DNA from: CAYPPG01 sp964412555
Lineage (GTDB): Bacteria; Hinthialibacterota; Hinthialibacteria; Hinthialibacterales; Hinthialibacteraceae
Assembly (NCBI GenBank): GCA_964412555.1
Contig: CAYPPG010000079.1
Coordinates: forward strand, 1 to 32,752
DNA length: 32,752 nucleotides
Reading direction: 5' to 3'
Shown: positions 7,973 through 16,865 of the stretch, one piece after another
How the letters are laid out: each line of letters opens with the position of its first letter
Position numbering within the stretch: the stretch's first letter is position 1
Notes under the pieces: generated by a model
What the model saw: the letters and a program-made list of their open reading frames with translations, nothing else
Database searches by the model: none
Told to the model about the DNA's origin: nothing
Program-made: the position numbers and the translations under genes

Positions 7973-9193
7973 TTAAAGCGAATATTGCGGAATCTTCATC
8001 GTTTCCCCATCCTTCATCGAGGACAGGTGCGCGAAATAGCCGGGGACGGTCATATTCAGTGCATCGATGACATCGACTCGCGGTTTGCGGCCGCGGAGGA
8101 TGGCGTCGATGAAATCGTCGCCCAGGTACCCATGCGAGCCGCCGTGTCCGCCTGGGGATACTCCCGGAGGTAACTTGTACTTCTTGATTTGTAAACCGCC
8201 CTGGATCGCCTCCTCGTAGCGCTGCTTGCCGGTCTTGTCGCCGGTGAACGTTTTGTTGAATCCGCCATATTCGCCCCGGATACGTCCCGCTTCGAGATAC
8301 TCGCCCTGTGATTTGCAGATGATCATGCGGGACAGCCCGCCTTCCGCGGTCCGGAAGAGGCCAACCTCGGATTTGAAGATATTCCCGATCGCATTGGGAA
8401 TCTGCATCTCTTTGTCAAAATATGGCGTGCCCAAGCAGGAAACCTCGAGCAGGGGTTTGTGCGTGACTCCGACATAATAGGCCGTCGCATGGGTTGGATA
8501 CCACATCGGGCATCCCTTCTTTCGCCAGTCCTTATAGGAACCCAAGGCGGGCGCTCCTATTGTATGAGGATGACAATATTCGCCCTCGGAATAGACGATG
8601 CGGCCGAAGACTCCGGCGGCATAGAGTTTTTCCATGGCGTAGAGATCGTCATGAAAACACGAGGTTTCGAACATGGCGTACACCAGCCCTTTGTTTTTCT
8701 TGCAGCATTCAAGAAGCCTTTCGGCGTCCTCGATATCGCCGCGAAACGCGGGAACCGCTGTGGCGACATGCTTGCCATGCTCCATGCAAAGGATCGCGTG
8801 CTTGGCGTGGGAAGGGGCGTCGGTGGCGCAATAGATGGCCTCGATGGAATCGTCCTTGACCATCTCCTCCAGCGACGGGTACGTCTTCTTACAGTTCGCC
8901 TTCCGGGCCATATCGGCGCAGCGGTCCGGAAACAAATCGCTGACCGCCACCAGTTCGACGTTGGGATGATGCTGAAGATCGAATGCCAGCCCGAATTTGC
9001 ATACTCCATGACCGACAATCCCGACCCGAACCTTGCGGTCACTATAAGGCTCCCAGACTTGGGTTGCGTCGATGTCGGTTTCAGTTTGGTCGAAACCGCG
9101 AATATTTTCGCCCGCGTGTGCGGAACAGAGCAGGGAAGTGCCGGATGCGGCGGCGGTGGTGGTTAGGAATGATCTACGTAGAATTTTTGGCAT
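7973..9193 (-). CDS. Gfo/Idh/MocA-family oxidoreductase with Tat signal
   Basis: A 406-aa protein whose N-terminus (R-R-S-F-L at 6-10, then an Ala/Ser/Thr stretch ending in A-H-A-G near 25-28) is a twin-arginine signal. A Rossmann fold follows, with the G-I-V-G-H-G-V nucleotide loop at about 58-64, then V-A-V-S-D-L, the C-A-T-D-A-P-S-H segment, and the H-G-K-H-V strand where relatives carry a catalytic Lys-Pro pair (here A-V-P). The C-terminal half fits the mixed beta-sheet substrate domain. Families of this type oxidise or epimerise sugars and inositols using NAD(P). Exported members are abundant in planctomycete-like bacteria. The substrate cannot be told from sequence. GGAG lies about 10 nt before the ATG. 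The exported uxuA 7 kb away suggests a common interest in sugar-acid degradation; that link is inference. Confidence 0.85.
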   Translation of the reverse strand: MPKILRRSFLTTTAAASGTSLLCSAHAGENIRGFDQTETDIDATQVWEPYSDRKVRVGIVGHGVCKFGLAFDLQHHPNVELVAVSDLFPDRCADMARKANCKKTYPSLEEMVKDDSIEAIYCATDAPSHAKHAILCMEHGKHVATAVPAFRGDIEDAERLLECCKKNKGLVYAMFETSCFHDDLYAMEKLYAAGVFGRIVYSEGEYCHPHTIGAPALGSYKDWRKKGCPMWYPTHATAYYVGVTHKPLLEVSCLGTPYFDKEMQIPNAIGNIFKSEVGLFRTAEGGLSRMIICKSQGEYLEAGRIRGEYGGFNKTFTGDKTGKQRYEEAIQGGLQIKKYKLPPGVSPGGHGGSHGYLGDDFIDAILRGRKPRVDVIDALNMTVPGYFAHLSSMKDGETMKIPQYSL

Positions 9194-9365
9194 GATGTTG
9201 GTGCTCCTTTTGGGTGTTGGAATTTGGTTTTTTACATTTAGTAGGAAGGGTTAAGCAGTTTAAACCCGTCGTTTTCTACTATTTAGTGAAAGGTTGAAAA
9301 AGTACTATCGTTCCTTCAAGACTCATCAGTAGTCAACGGTAAATATTGCGTTTTTTTTGCCATAC

Positions 9366-9569
9366 TTACTTACACTGCCCATGGAGCGGGTGAGCGTTAG
9401 GTGAAGCGCCTTCTTGGGGTTTTCTTTTTGGACGGGAGACCACCTTGTGTCCACTTTTCCACTGACGCTCCATTACATCTTTGGACATTTTTTCAAAATC
9501 CCCATCGTAGGATTCCAGAATCTCTCTTCTTCGTTGGCGAACCTCAGCGACAATCGGATCATCCTTCAT
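9366..9569 (-). CDS. Small hypothetical protein, possible antitoxin-like
   Basis: A 67-aa, strongly charged protein starting M-K-D-D-P-I-V-A-E-V-R-Q-R-R. It has an excellent ribosome site (GGAGAGGAAG directly before the ATG). The layout, an N-terminal D-P-I-V-x-E-V-R helix, then a Y-D-x-D-F segment and a K-S-G-x-x-V-V-S-x-P tail, resembles small hypothetical proteins frequent in cyanobacteria and candidate phyla and often placed beside toxin genes. I recall that pattern but cannot assign a named family. No toxin lies next to it here. It follows recG on the same strand with a gap of about 95 bp. Confidence 0.65.
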   Translation of the reverse strand: MKDDPIVAEVRQRRREILESYDGDFEKMSKDVMERQWKSGHKVVSRPKRKPQEGASPNAHPLHGQCK

Positions 9570-9663
9570 CTTCCTCTCCTCCGAACGGTTCAGGTTGGGA
9601 TGTGGCCCCGAATCCCACCATCACTCCTTCATCGTCATTCTCATTGACGAACAACATCGTCTT

Positions 9664-11955
9664 TCAAGACGGCCGATGAAACTCATAACTCTCCAAAAAC
9701 CGCTTCAATTCCCGCTTCAATCCCTTATGCTCCCCCTGCGACAACTCCGGATCCATCTGCTGTATATTCTTTGCCGCTTCTTGCGCTTCCATGAGTAATT
9801 TAGCATCCCCGAACGGATCCCCCACCCGGAATTTCAAATGCCCGCTTTGCCGCGTCCCGAAATATTCTCCCGCTCCCCGCAGTTTCAAATCCTCTTCCGC
9901 GATCTTGAAACCATCCCGCGTTTGTTCCAGTACTTTCATTCTCCGTTCCGCAAAAGGCGAAATGATGGATGATGAAACCAGAATACAATAGGATTTCTCC
10001 GTCCCACGCCCCACCCGGCCTCGGAGCTGGTGCAATTGCGCCAGACCGAAACGATCCGCACCGAGTATCACCATGACCGTCGCATTCGGCAAATCCACCC
10101 CCACTTCGATGACCGTCGTGGCGACAACAACATCGATCTCCCCGCTTCGCATCTGTTCCATCAAATCGCTTTTCAGTTCCGCCGAATGCCGGCCATGCAA
10201 AACGGCGACTCGCCGGTGAGGGAGAACGGTCTTGGAGAGATGATCGAAGGCATCGTCGGTCGAAGGCAAATGCGGAACATTCTCCGACGGTTCGATGATC
10301 GGGCACACGACATACGCCTGCTGCCCTTCTTCCACTTTTTGATCGATGAATTCCCATATTTTCTTTTCATTCTGCCAGGTAGTCCATCGGGTGATCAGCG
10401 GTGGCCGGCCGGGCGGAAGTGTGCGAATCGTGGAATTATCCATATCTCCGAACAAAGTCAAAGATAACGTGCGTGGAATGGGCGTGGCTGTGGCGACCAG
10501 CAAATCCGGCTGTGTCCCCTTTTTGACTAACTCCTGACGCTGGGCGACTCCGAATTTATGCTGCTCATCCACTACAACGAGTCCCAAATTGGAAAAATGT
10601 ACCCGCTCCTGGAACAATGCGTGAGTACCGACCACGATCTGAACTGTTCCACATGCGATGGCTTGCAGAATCTCCCGAGATTCTTTTGCTTTTGCACTAC
10701 CGGTTAAGGCAACAACATTCAAACCGGGAATACAAGAAATGAATTCACGAATCGAATCAGCGTGCTGATGAGCCAATATTTCCGTGGGTGCCATAAAGGC
10801 GGCCTGATATCCACCCGCTACAGCGACCATCATGGCGTAGAGGGAGACAACAGTTTTCCCTGAACCGACATCCCCTTGCAACAAGCGATTCATAGGAGAG
10901 ACCGAGCATAGATCGGTTTGAATCTCCCGGCATACCTTTATTTGATCATCCGTAAATTGAAAAGGCAAATGTTGCAGAAAAAGAGCCGGCCAATGAGTGG
11001 GATTATTTTTGTCGAGTGATATTTCGATAATTCCACCCAAAGGATCGGGAGAGGGAAGGGCATGGCGGATCCCATCCAATTTTTTGATCCGGGCGCGATA
11101 CCGGCAAAGGATTAATTGATGCAGAAAAAATTCTTCAAAAATTAGACGATTTCTCGCCTTCTCCCATCGGGTTTGAGTTTGCACGTTTGCGGTCGAGTTC
11201 TGCGCAGTTTCTTCCGTAAGAAAATTCCGTTGAAGTTCTTCTTCCGGACTCGAAGTAATATCCGTCGGTGCGCCTTCGTCCGGATTCGGTTGATGCAAAA
11301 TCCGAAATGTTTCCGAACGTTGCGGATATTTTTTTTCTTGTAGGATAGAAGGCGGTAAAAACTCTTCGATCGTGGATTGAAACCGTTCCAAAGCTCTCTT
11401 CACAATGGTTCGAATCAGATTTTGAGTAAGCCCCTGGCTGAGTGAATACACTGGCTGCAGTCCGGTTTCTTGCTCAGAAACTTCCTCAAGTACTTTGAAC
11501 TTCGGGTTGGACATCTGCAGGAAATGGTCATAGGTTTCCACCTTTCCATGCAATAGCAGTCTCTTATCTTCCTGAATCTTCTCGACAAGATAAGGCTGAT
11601 TGAACCAAACGACTTTGATCGCTCCGGTACGATCATCTACAACCGCTTCGAAAATATACCGGACTTTACTCGCGCTTCGCGGAATCCTATTTTTCGTGCT
11701 TACGACTTTCCCGACAACTGTTGCCGTTTGTCCTGAAACCAAACCACGAATCGGATTACGGGTATGAAAATCTTCAAAACCTCTCGGAATATGCCATAAA
11801 AGATCCCGAACCGTCGAAATCCCCAGTTTCTCGAAAGCAGCAGCCCGCTGAGGCCCAACCCCCGGACAATACATAATAGGAGTATCCAGCCCCTCCTGCC
11901 AAACGAAGTCTGCTTCCGATTTCTTTGTACTATTCACTGGCATTCTCTGTTTCAT
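9664..11955 (-). CDS. recG: ATP-dependent DNA helicase RecG
   Basis: A 763-aa protein with the full RecG architecture: an N-terminal wedge/OB domain (about 25-210, with PGVGP helix-hairpin-helix-like residues at 31-35), Walker A GDVGSGKT at 361-368, the DEQH box at 463-466, TATPIPRT at about 489-496, a second RecA lobe with G-R-V-G-R-G near the C-terminus, and the TRG motif region after it. RecG remodels stalled replication forks and branch-migrates Holliday junctions. Between wedge and helicase lobes there is a low-complexity Glu/Thr/Asn-rich insert (about 222-262) not usual in the family. The ribosome site before the first ATG is weak; an alternative ATG lies at codon 5. It is downstream of folB in the same direction with a hairpin-containing gap between them. 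Confidence 0.95.
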   Translation of the reverse strand: MKQRMPVNSTKKSEADFVWQEGLDTPIMYCPGVGPQRAAAFEKLGISTVRDLLWHIPRGFEDFHTRNPIRGLVSGQTATVVGKVVSTKNRIPRSASKVRYIFEAVVDDRTGAIKVVWFNQPYLVEKIQEDKRLLLHGKVETYDHFLQMSNPKFKVLEEVSEQETGLQPVYSLSQGLTQNLIRTIVKRALERFQSTIEEFLPPSILQEKKYPQRSETFRILHQPNPDEGAPTDITSSPEEELQRNFLTEETAQNSTANVQTQTRWEKARNRLIFEEFFLHQLILCRYRARIKKLDGIRHALPSPDPLGGIIEISLDKNNPTHWPALFLQHLPFQFTDDQIKVCREIQTDLCSVSPMNRLLQGDVGSGKTVVSLYAMMVAVAGGYQAAFMAPTEILAHQHADSIREFISCIPGLNVVALTGSAKAKESREILQAIACGTVQIVVGTHALFQERVHFSNLGLVVVDEQHKFGVAQRQELVKKGTQPDLLVATATPIPRTLSLTLFGDMDNSTIRTLPPGRPPLITRWTTWQNEKKIWEFIDQKVEEGQQAYVVCPIIEPSENVPHLPSTDDAFDHLSKTVLPHRRVAVLHGRHSAELKSDLMEQMRSGEIDVVVATTVIEVGVDLPNATVMVILGADRFGLAQLHQLRGRVGRGTEKSYCILVSSSIISPFAERRMKVLEQTRDGFKIAEEDLKLRGAGEYFGTRQSGHLKFRVGDPFGDAKLLMEAQEAAKNIQQMDPELSQGEHKGLKRELKRFLESYEFHRPS

Positions 11956-12018
11956 CGCGTTTAAAAGGGTAGACAGGGCAAGACGTCAGATCTGCCCTGG
12001 TGATGACTGTGTTATCCG

Positions 12019-12045
12019 GCAAGGGTAGACTTAACTTACCCTTGC
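12019..12045. repeat. 9-bp-stem hairpin between folB and recG
   Basis: GCAAGGGTA (12019-12027) and TACCCTTGC (12037-12045) are exact reverse complements with a 9-bp spacer. A second shorter stem (CAGGGCA/TGCCCTG) lies just to the right of the recG start, around 11975-12000. There is no U-run on either strand, so these are more likely repeat-derived than terminators. Confidence 0.5.
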
Positions 12046-12082
12046 TACCCATATAAATCCTTCCCCCTTCAGTCTTCAGCCT

Positions 12083-12454
12083 TTAGCCTAACAGCCTACT
12101 TCTTTCAATTTCAATCCCCACCAATCCCTCAAAACCCGATATACAACATTCCAATTTAACTGCTTTCATACGAACGTGTTCCGCTCCCATCTCCAGGATC
12201 ATATCCGCAATCCTTTGGCACAGCGTTTCAACCAAAATCCATTCTTTCGACTGGGCTATTTCAACCATGCGATGATAAACGGTTTCATAATCCAACGTAT
12301 CGTTCAAATCTTCGGATTCGGCGGCCTTACGGGTATCGTATCGCATCCAAACACCAAATTGGAGCGGTTGAGATTTTTTTCGCTCTTCTTCCACCACACC
12401 GATTCGTGTCGGAATCACAACATTTTCAAGAAAGATCGTATCGTTCATTTTCAT
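12083..12454 (-). CDS. folB: Dihydroneopterin aldolase
   Basis: A 123-aa protein of the usual FolB length. It starts with I-F-L-E-N-V-V-I-P-T-R-I-G-V-x-E-E-E-R, the conserved N-terminal strand with the active-site Glu, continues with D-T-L-D-Y-E-T-V, and has L-V-E-T-L-C-Q-R-I-A-D, all landmark motifs of the family. It converts 7,8-dihydroneopterin to 6-hydroxymethyl-dihydropterin and glycolaldehyde in folate synthesis, as a cytoplasmic octamer. The ribosome site is modest, and codons 1 and 3 are both ATG, so the start is uncertain by two residues. It is likely co-transcribed with recG; other folate genes are not in the window. Confidence 0.92.
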   Translation of the reverse strand: MKMNDTIFLENVVIPTRIGVVEEERKKSQPLQFGVWMRYDTRKAAESEDLNDTLDYETVYHRMVEIAQSKEWILVETLCQRIADMILEMGAEHVRMKAVKLECCISGFEGLVGIEIERSRLLG

Positions 12455-12567
12455 TTATCTCACTCTTTTTCTTTTTAATCATAACAATGATGAGCACCAG
12501 TGGTATTGTACTGCAAATCCATCTCGGATTTTCGCGGAATTTCGGGAATTCGCTCATTATATACCCT

Positions 12568-12591
12568 ATTGCCGATGCTCAAGTCGGCAAT
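12568..12591. repeat. 8-bp-stem hairpin in the folB-fliK intergenic region
   Basis: ATTGCCGA (12568-12575) and TCGGCAAT (12584-12591) are exact reverse complements. It lies in the 349-bp gap between divergent folB and fliK. Its role is unclear. Apart from this hairpin and the sigma-54 site at 12718-12734, I see no gene in the gap. Confidence 0.45.
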
Positions 12592-12717
12592 AATTTCCCC
12601 TCCTAAGAAATTTCTTCTCTCTAAGATTTTGAGGGAACTGGAAAGTTAAATCATGAAAATTCAATAGGATACGATAGAAATACTATTTTGCCGATTTTCG
12701 AATCCCTCATGAATTCA

Positions 12718-12734
12718 TTGGCACTTTCCTTGCT
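12718..12734 (+). promoter_or_regulatory. Sigma-54 (RpoN) promoter for the flagellar hook operon
   Basis: TTGGCAC-N5-TTGCT, with the GG and GC doublets at exactly -24/-12 spacing, matches the RpoN consensus (TGGCAC-N5-TTGC[AT]). It points into fliK and predicts a transcript start near 12745. That would leave the upstream TTG at 12753 too close to the 5' end to be the start and supports ATG 12804. RpoN control of rod/hook genes is established in several bacterial groups. An enhancer-binding activator is not in the window. Confidence 0.75.
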
Positions 12735-12803
12735 TCACACGAAAGCAGCATTTTGATCCCTTTAAGGGCCGGAGAGCCAACTGAACTGCCACGGAAGGTT
12801 ATT

Positions 12804-15542
12804 ATGGGACATGCCACGTTAGCGAACATCCCGATCTTTTTACCGATCACCGAAGTAAAGCATACAGGAAACAATGGAAAAACCTCTTCGAATAATAGTA
12901 ATGGAACCTCTTTTACAGACATTCTTCAAAAAACTGTGAAAGCCAAATCAAACGGAAAAACCGATTCACCTTCCCAGAATGTTTCACTACCGGTCAATCT
13001 CTCAGAACTTTCCCTGTTGACAACTGAAACGGCCGATGACTCTCCATCGCAAAATTCTATCAAAATGATTCAACTGCCGAAAGGTTCCGCACGAATCGAC
13101 GAAGAAGGAAATCTTCGTATTTCCATTGAAGCGATTTGGAAACAGATTCAGAAGATGAAGCAAGATGGAGAGGTCACCGGAGAAGAGAATGCGATTATTG
13201 CCGCTCTCCTTTCCGGAGAAGAATTGACAGGTGAATTGGTCAACGGTTCTGACCTGAAGAAAGTAAACGAATCACATTCGGATTTGTCTGTTTTCGCTGA
13301 TGAAAAGAAAGTGCCATCCAATGCATTGATTCATACAAAGATCATTGAATTCATGGATGAGAAAGCGATTGGTCATTCTCAAGGCGATGGGGGCAAGAAG
13401 AACCTTTCGATACAAGAAAATGCATCCAAAATCATCGATACTGGGAAAGTGGAAGCCCAAGAAGCAAAACACGCTCAACTACTTGAACTTATCAAAAATA
13501 TTGATCCCAATAAGTTAGACCAAATATCCTCGTTGGCAACAGAAGATTCGAATTCAAAAATCGATGCTGCTTCTCTTCGGGAACTTTTAAGTCAATTGCA
13601 GCAAACGGCACAATCCAATAATCATTCGCGAGAGGGAGAAGAACAAACGGAAAGTGATACAAAGAATGTGACGAGTGGAAAAAACAATATTCAACATGTC
13701 TTCCATTTACTGGAACGCCTGAGTGAAGAAGGGAAACTATCGGCTGATTTGAAAACTGAATCCAATCAATCAAATATAAATGTTTCGGATTCCAAAGCAG
13801 ACAAACAAGAAATCAGTTTCAATGCGAAAAGTGCAGAACGCAATGAAACCATTAAAAACTTATTCGACACAATACAAGCGAAATCAAGTGATACCACCGG
13901 TTCCATAAATAAAGATGACAAGCTATTTGCACAGAATCTTTCTATCGATTTATCCACTTCGAAAAGTAACGGGAAACAATCACTTGCAGAAGGGAAAAGT
14001 GAAGAAACAGGGAATAAAGAAATTCACATAGCGAAGACTGATATTGTTTCTGATAAGAAATCGCTGGAAACCGAAACGGGAAAAGCAGATCCGCAAGTCT
14101 TTCAATCTGCAAGGGATTTGAAAAACACTCTTACCACGGAACAGAAACAATCCGGGAAAAACGAGAAAGTCATCGTTTTAGAAGGCAAAGCCGAGTCACA
14201 GAAATCTCAAACGAATTCGATGAAGGATTCTCCTGACAAAGTGGAAAATAATTCCACAAATTCAAAAAGCATCAGCTCATTTTTGCCGGAAGGGAAATCG
14301 GAGTTGAAAAAAGTTGAGGGAGAGAAAATTCAAGGGGAAATGAAAAATGATCCCCGTTCATTCCTGCGAAGCGAAATCAAGAGCGATGAGCGCCCATCTT
14401 TTCAACCTTCGGTGAAAACAAATGAAGCGAATCCGGAACCGAAGACGGAAAAAACGGTCGAAGGGAAAAATGAAGCCAAGATGTTCCTCGTTTCCACCGG
14501 AGAAAAGGGAGGGGAAAATAAATTTGCATTGATGATCGATCCGGAGGATATTGCCAAACAGGATGTCAACAAAAATCAATTGCCTCTCATCTTCACTCAA
14601 ACCAAAAACACGCTGGATAAAGGGGATTTAGCCGAACAACAATCGATTCGCGATATGATGAAATCCCTTGGATTGATGGATTTGAAACTAAAGGAAATTG
14701 GAGAGACGGAGAAAGGCGATAACGAAAACAACAACGAGTTCTCGGATAAATTGACCGGCAAAAAGGAACAGAAGCACCTATTCAACAATAAATCGGAAAT
14801 AGCGAATTTTACCTCTTCTTCAGAAAGAACAGAAGAAAATACTCAGAGACAAATGAGAGCGAATCTCGATCAAACGATGTTGGAGAATATGAATGACAGC
14901 AAAGTGCTGGAAAGTGCAAGCCGTCCAGCCGTAGAACAACAAACCGCTCCACCATCGCAACAAAATACAATGAGTGAAGCGCCCAGCGGCGTTCACACCA
15001 ACGACTCGAATCCGGTCACTCGCGCCGAGGCGATTAACGAACCGCAAGCGAGCATGTCGAAATCGTATGCCGAACAAATCCAAAAATATCAGGATGCAGC
15101 CTCTCAGCAGATTGTTCGAGCAGTCCACGGAGCCATCGGTTCCGGACGCAGCCATGTCACGTTTCGCTTGGTTCCCGAATCGCTGGGAAACATCACCGTC
15201 CAGCTCAAAATGAACAATGGCGTACTAAACGCCCATATTACCGCTCAAAATGAACAAACACGCGTGATGCTGGAAAAAGGAATGGCCACCCTGCGATCGG
15301 CTTTTGACGAACAGGGAATTCGTGTTGAACGTCTTTCGATTGTCAAAGAAACAACGGATAGCCGCCCACAGAATGACGCGGGAAAAGAAGACCGTTCTTC
15401 CAACCGTTCGGGTGGAAAATCCGGAGCCGATAACGGCAGTCGTTTTGGACAGGAATCCGGCCGAAACGGAGGCTCACGCCGGCATGCACAAGACTTTCCC
15501 TATTGGCGCAGCCAAACGAACTCAATGGATTATTTCCTATAA
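12804..15542 (+). CDS. fliK: Flagellar hook-length control protein FliK
   Basis: A 912-aa protein when begun at ATG 12804, which has GGAAGG about 6 nt upstream; an in-frame TTG at 12753 is disfavoured. Most of the protein (about residues 25-740) is low-complexity, rich in Lys, Glu, Ser, Asn and Gln, and probably unfolded, as expected for the molecular-ruler part. The folded Flg_hook domain lies at about 770-850 and has the pattern V-T-F-R-L-V-P-E-S-L-G-N-I-T-V-Q-L followed by L-N-A-H-I-T-A-Q-N-E-Q-T-R. FliK measures hook length and switches the export gate from hook to filament substrates. It is unusually long; many FliK proteins are 350-650 aa. This may match the very long hook protein encoded downstream. 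It is the first gene of the operon fliK-flgD-TIGR02530-flgE. Confidence 0.93.
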   Translation: MGHATLANIPIFLPITEVKHTGNNGKTSSNNSNGTSFTDILQKTVKAKSNGKTDSPSQNVSLPVNLSELSLLTTETADDSPSQNSIKMIQLPKGSARIDEEGNLRISIEAIWKQIQKMKQDGEVTGEENAIIAALLSGEELTGELVNGSDLKKVNESHSDLSVFADEKKVPSNALIHTKIIEFMDEKAIGHSQGDGGKKNLSIQENASKIIDTGKVEAQEAKHAQLLELIKNIDPNKLDQISSLATEDSNSKIDAASLRELLSQLQQTAQSNNHSREGEEQTESDTKNVTSGKNNIQHVFHLLERLSEEGKLSADLKTESNQSNINVSDSKADKQEISFNAKSAERNETIKNLFDTIQAKSSDTTGSINKDDKLFAQNLSIDLSTSKSNGKQSLAEGKSEETGNKEIHIAKTDIVSDKKSLETETGKADPQVFQSARDLKNTLTTEQKQSGKNEKVIVLEGKAESQKSQTNSMKDSPDKVENNSTNSKSISSFLPEGKSELKKVEGEKIQGEMKNDPRSFLRSEIKSDERPSFQPSVKTNEANPEPKTEKTVEGKNEAKMFLVSTGEKGGENKFALMIDPEDIAKQDVNKNQLPLIFTQTKNTLDKGDLAEQQSIRDMMKSLGLMDLKLKEIGETEKGDNENNNEFSDKLTGKKEQKHLFNNKSEIANFTSSSERTEENTQRQMRANLDQTMLENMNDSKVLESASRPAVEQQTAPPSQQNTMSEAPSGVHTNDSNPVTRAEAINEPQASMSKSYAEQIQKYQDAASQQIVRAVHGAIGSGRSHVTFRLVPESLGNITVQLKMNNGVLNAHITAQNEQTRVMLEKGMATLRSAFDEQGIRVERLSIVKETTDSRPQNDAGKEDRSSNRSGGKSGADNGSRFGQESGRNGGSRRHAQDFPYWRSQTNSMDYFL

Positions 15543-15602
15543 AAAGACAATGAATATTTTTTTTGAAAACAGAAACTTAAAAGTAAAGGTAGGTGATCAA
15601 GA

Positions 15603-16286
15603 ATGAGTGTCGATTCAACCGGTGGTTTATCTGCTGTTTTGAACCAACCGACTCAACAAGCACAGTTGGGATCGGATTCGGTTAGCCGGGATGATTTTCT
15701 TCGTCTTTTGGTTGCCCAACTGCAGAATCAAGATCCGTTGAATCCGGTCGAGAACCAGGAGTTTGTCGCTGAATTGGCGACGTTCAGTTCTCTCGAACAA
15801 CAAACGGCACAGACGGAATTGTTACAGCAATTGGTGAGTTCCCAGCAATCCAATTCTTCTTCTCAAGCACTCTCGATTTTGGGGAAAGATGTAGCCGTTG
15901 CGCAAAATCAGTTTTCCTTTAATCCGGGAGATCAGGTCGATTTTGTGTTCCAAGCCCCCCGAACAGGCGAGGCGCTTGTGCAGGTGACTTCGGATTCCGG
16001 ACACGTGGTGTATACGGACCGTGTTCAGGTTACCCAGGCTGGTCAGATCGAATATTCTTTCGACGGATTGAATGCACAAGGACAATCATTACCCCCCGGT
16101 GTTTATTCAATTTCGTTTGGCGGAGCGATCAGTAATAGTGGAGAGGTAACCGAATATCCGGCCTTTATGCGAGGGACGGTTGATGGTGTAACTTTTGTTG
16201 AAGGAAGTCCGGTTTTGACCGTCAACAATCAGCCGGTGCCGTTCAGCGCGGTGCAAGCTGTGATGGAAAGGGGTGATGACCAATGA
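15603..16286 (+). CDS. flgD: Flagellar hook-capping protein FlgD
   Basis: A 227-aa protein. The N-terminal FlgD signature is clear at about 28-70: R-D-D-F-L-R-L-L-V-A-Q-L-Q-N-Q-D-P-L-N-P-type sequence followed by Q-E-F-V-A-E-L-A-T-F-S-S-L-E-Q. The C-terminal part contains the Tudor/Ig-like FLGD domains (F-D-G-L-N-A-Q-G-Q-S-L-P-P-G-V-Y around 157-172). FlgD caps the growing hook and helps FlgE subunits assemble. The ribosome site AGGTGATCAAGA precedes the ATG. The stop codon overlaps the start of the next gene (ATGA), which suggests translational coupling. Confidence 0.93.
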   Translation: MSVDSTGGLSAVLNQPTQQAQLGSDSVSRDDFLRLLVAQLQNQDPLNPVENQEFVAELATFSSLEQQTAQTELLQQLVSSQQSNSSSQALSILGKDVAVAQNQFSFNPGDQVDFVFQAPRTGEALVQVTSDSGHVVYTDRVQVTQAGQIEYSFDGLNAQGQSLPPGVYSISFGGAISNSGEVTEYPAFMRGTVDGVTFVEGSPVLTVNNQPVPFSAVQAVMERGDDQ

Positions 16287-16693
16287 TGAGTTCCTTGAAC
16301 ATACCGCCTCCGGGAATGATCCCGCCGCCGGCGATATCGGATTTCTTACAGGCGCCAAGGGTTGAGATGAAATCCATGCAAGACGGTGGGAAATCCTTCT
16401 CGGATGTTCTCACGGATGTGCTCAATCCTCCGGATCTGGAGGTGAAATTCTCCTCGCATGCTAAAAGCCGCGTGCAGTCACGCGGAATGGATGTAGACCG
16501 TGAGGATGTTGTTCAACTGGAGCGCGCCATGGATATGGCGAAAGAGAAGGGCGCTCACGATTCACTTGTCTTGATCGACGGGAAAGCGTTTATCGTGAAT
16601 GTCGATTCCAGAACCGTGGTGACCGCCATGGACAATTTTGAACAACGAGGTGGAGTTTTTACCAATATCGATAGCACTATCGTTATGTCGTAA
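16283..16693 (+). CDS. Flagellar operon protein, TIGR02530 family
   Basis: A 136-aa protein with a Pro-rich N-terminus and a conserved C-terminal half: V-K-F-S-S-H-A-K-S-R-V-Q-S-R-G-M followed by an acidic helix and S-L-V-L-I-D-G-K-A-F-I-V-N-V ... T-V-V-T-A-M-D. This is the pattern of the small flagellar-operon protein found between flgD and flgE in many Gram-positive and other bacteria. Its precise role is unknown; location suggests hook assembly. It overlaps flgD by 4 nt (ATGA). A second ATG is the next codon. A gap of about 200 nt with RNA structure separates it from flgE. Confidence 0.85.
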   Translation: MMSSLNIPPPGMIPPPAISDFLQAPRVEMKSMQDGGKSFSDVLTDVLNPPDLEVKFSSHAKSRVQSRGMDVDREDVVQLERAMDMAKEKGAHDSLVLIDGKAFIVNVDSRTVVTAMDNFEQRGGVFTNIDSTIVMS

Positions 16694-16704
16694 ACAAAAA
16701 GTAT

Positions 16705-16865
16705 TGAACATTCGGAGCATGTTCATACGGAGTGGAAAAGATAAGGGCCGGACCTCTCTCGAGGAGGCCCACAGCCGCAGAACGCATGAAGCGGCTGAAG
16801 GAGGGGCAAATCTCTCCTCACCGATTGCCCATGTGGTGTCGGTATCACTGTTCAAGGATGAACAG
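16705..16865 (+). ncRNA. Structured intergenic RNA candidate upstream of flgE
   Basis: This 160-nt stretch inside the operon forms five predicted helices by eye: TGAACAT/ATGTTCA (16705-16711 with 16719-16725), GGGCC/GGCCC enclosing CCTC/GAGG (16745-16770), AGCCGC/GCGGCT (16773-16778 with 16791-16796), GGGCAA/TTGCCC (16804-16809 with 16825-16830), and CTGTTCA-AGGA-TGAACAG (16848-16865) about 35 nt before flgE. It does not match the riboswitch classes I can recall, including GEMM c-di-GMP aptamers. It could be a leader controlling flgE translation, an mRNA-processing site, or a new cis-regulatory RNA. No protein-coding frame fits here. Confidence 0.4.

Noticed and set aside
8459..9166. 235-codon open frame opposite the Gfo/Idh/MocA gene
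   Set aside because: Antisense shadow; the minus strand carries a full conserved protein with signal peptide.
9559..9657. 32-codon open frame between recG and the small hypothetical gene
   Set aside because: No resemblance to a known protein and no clear ribosome site; too short to support.
12490..12530. Second sigma-54 site (TGG...TGCA) upstream of fliK
   Set aside because: Spacing between the GG and GC doublets is one base short and the flanks do not match.
16741..16865. GEMM c-di-GMP riboswitch before flgE
   Set aside because: The conserved aptamer core and tetraloop-receptor arrangement are not found; only generic stems are present.
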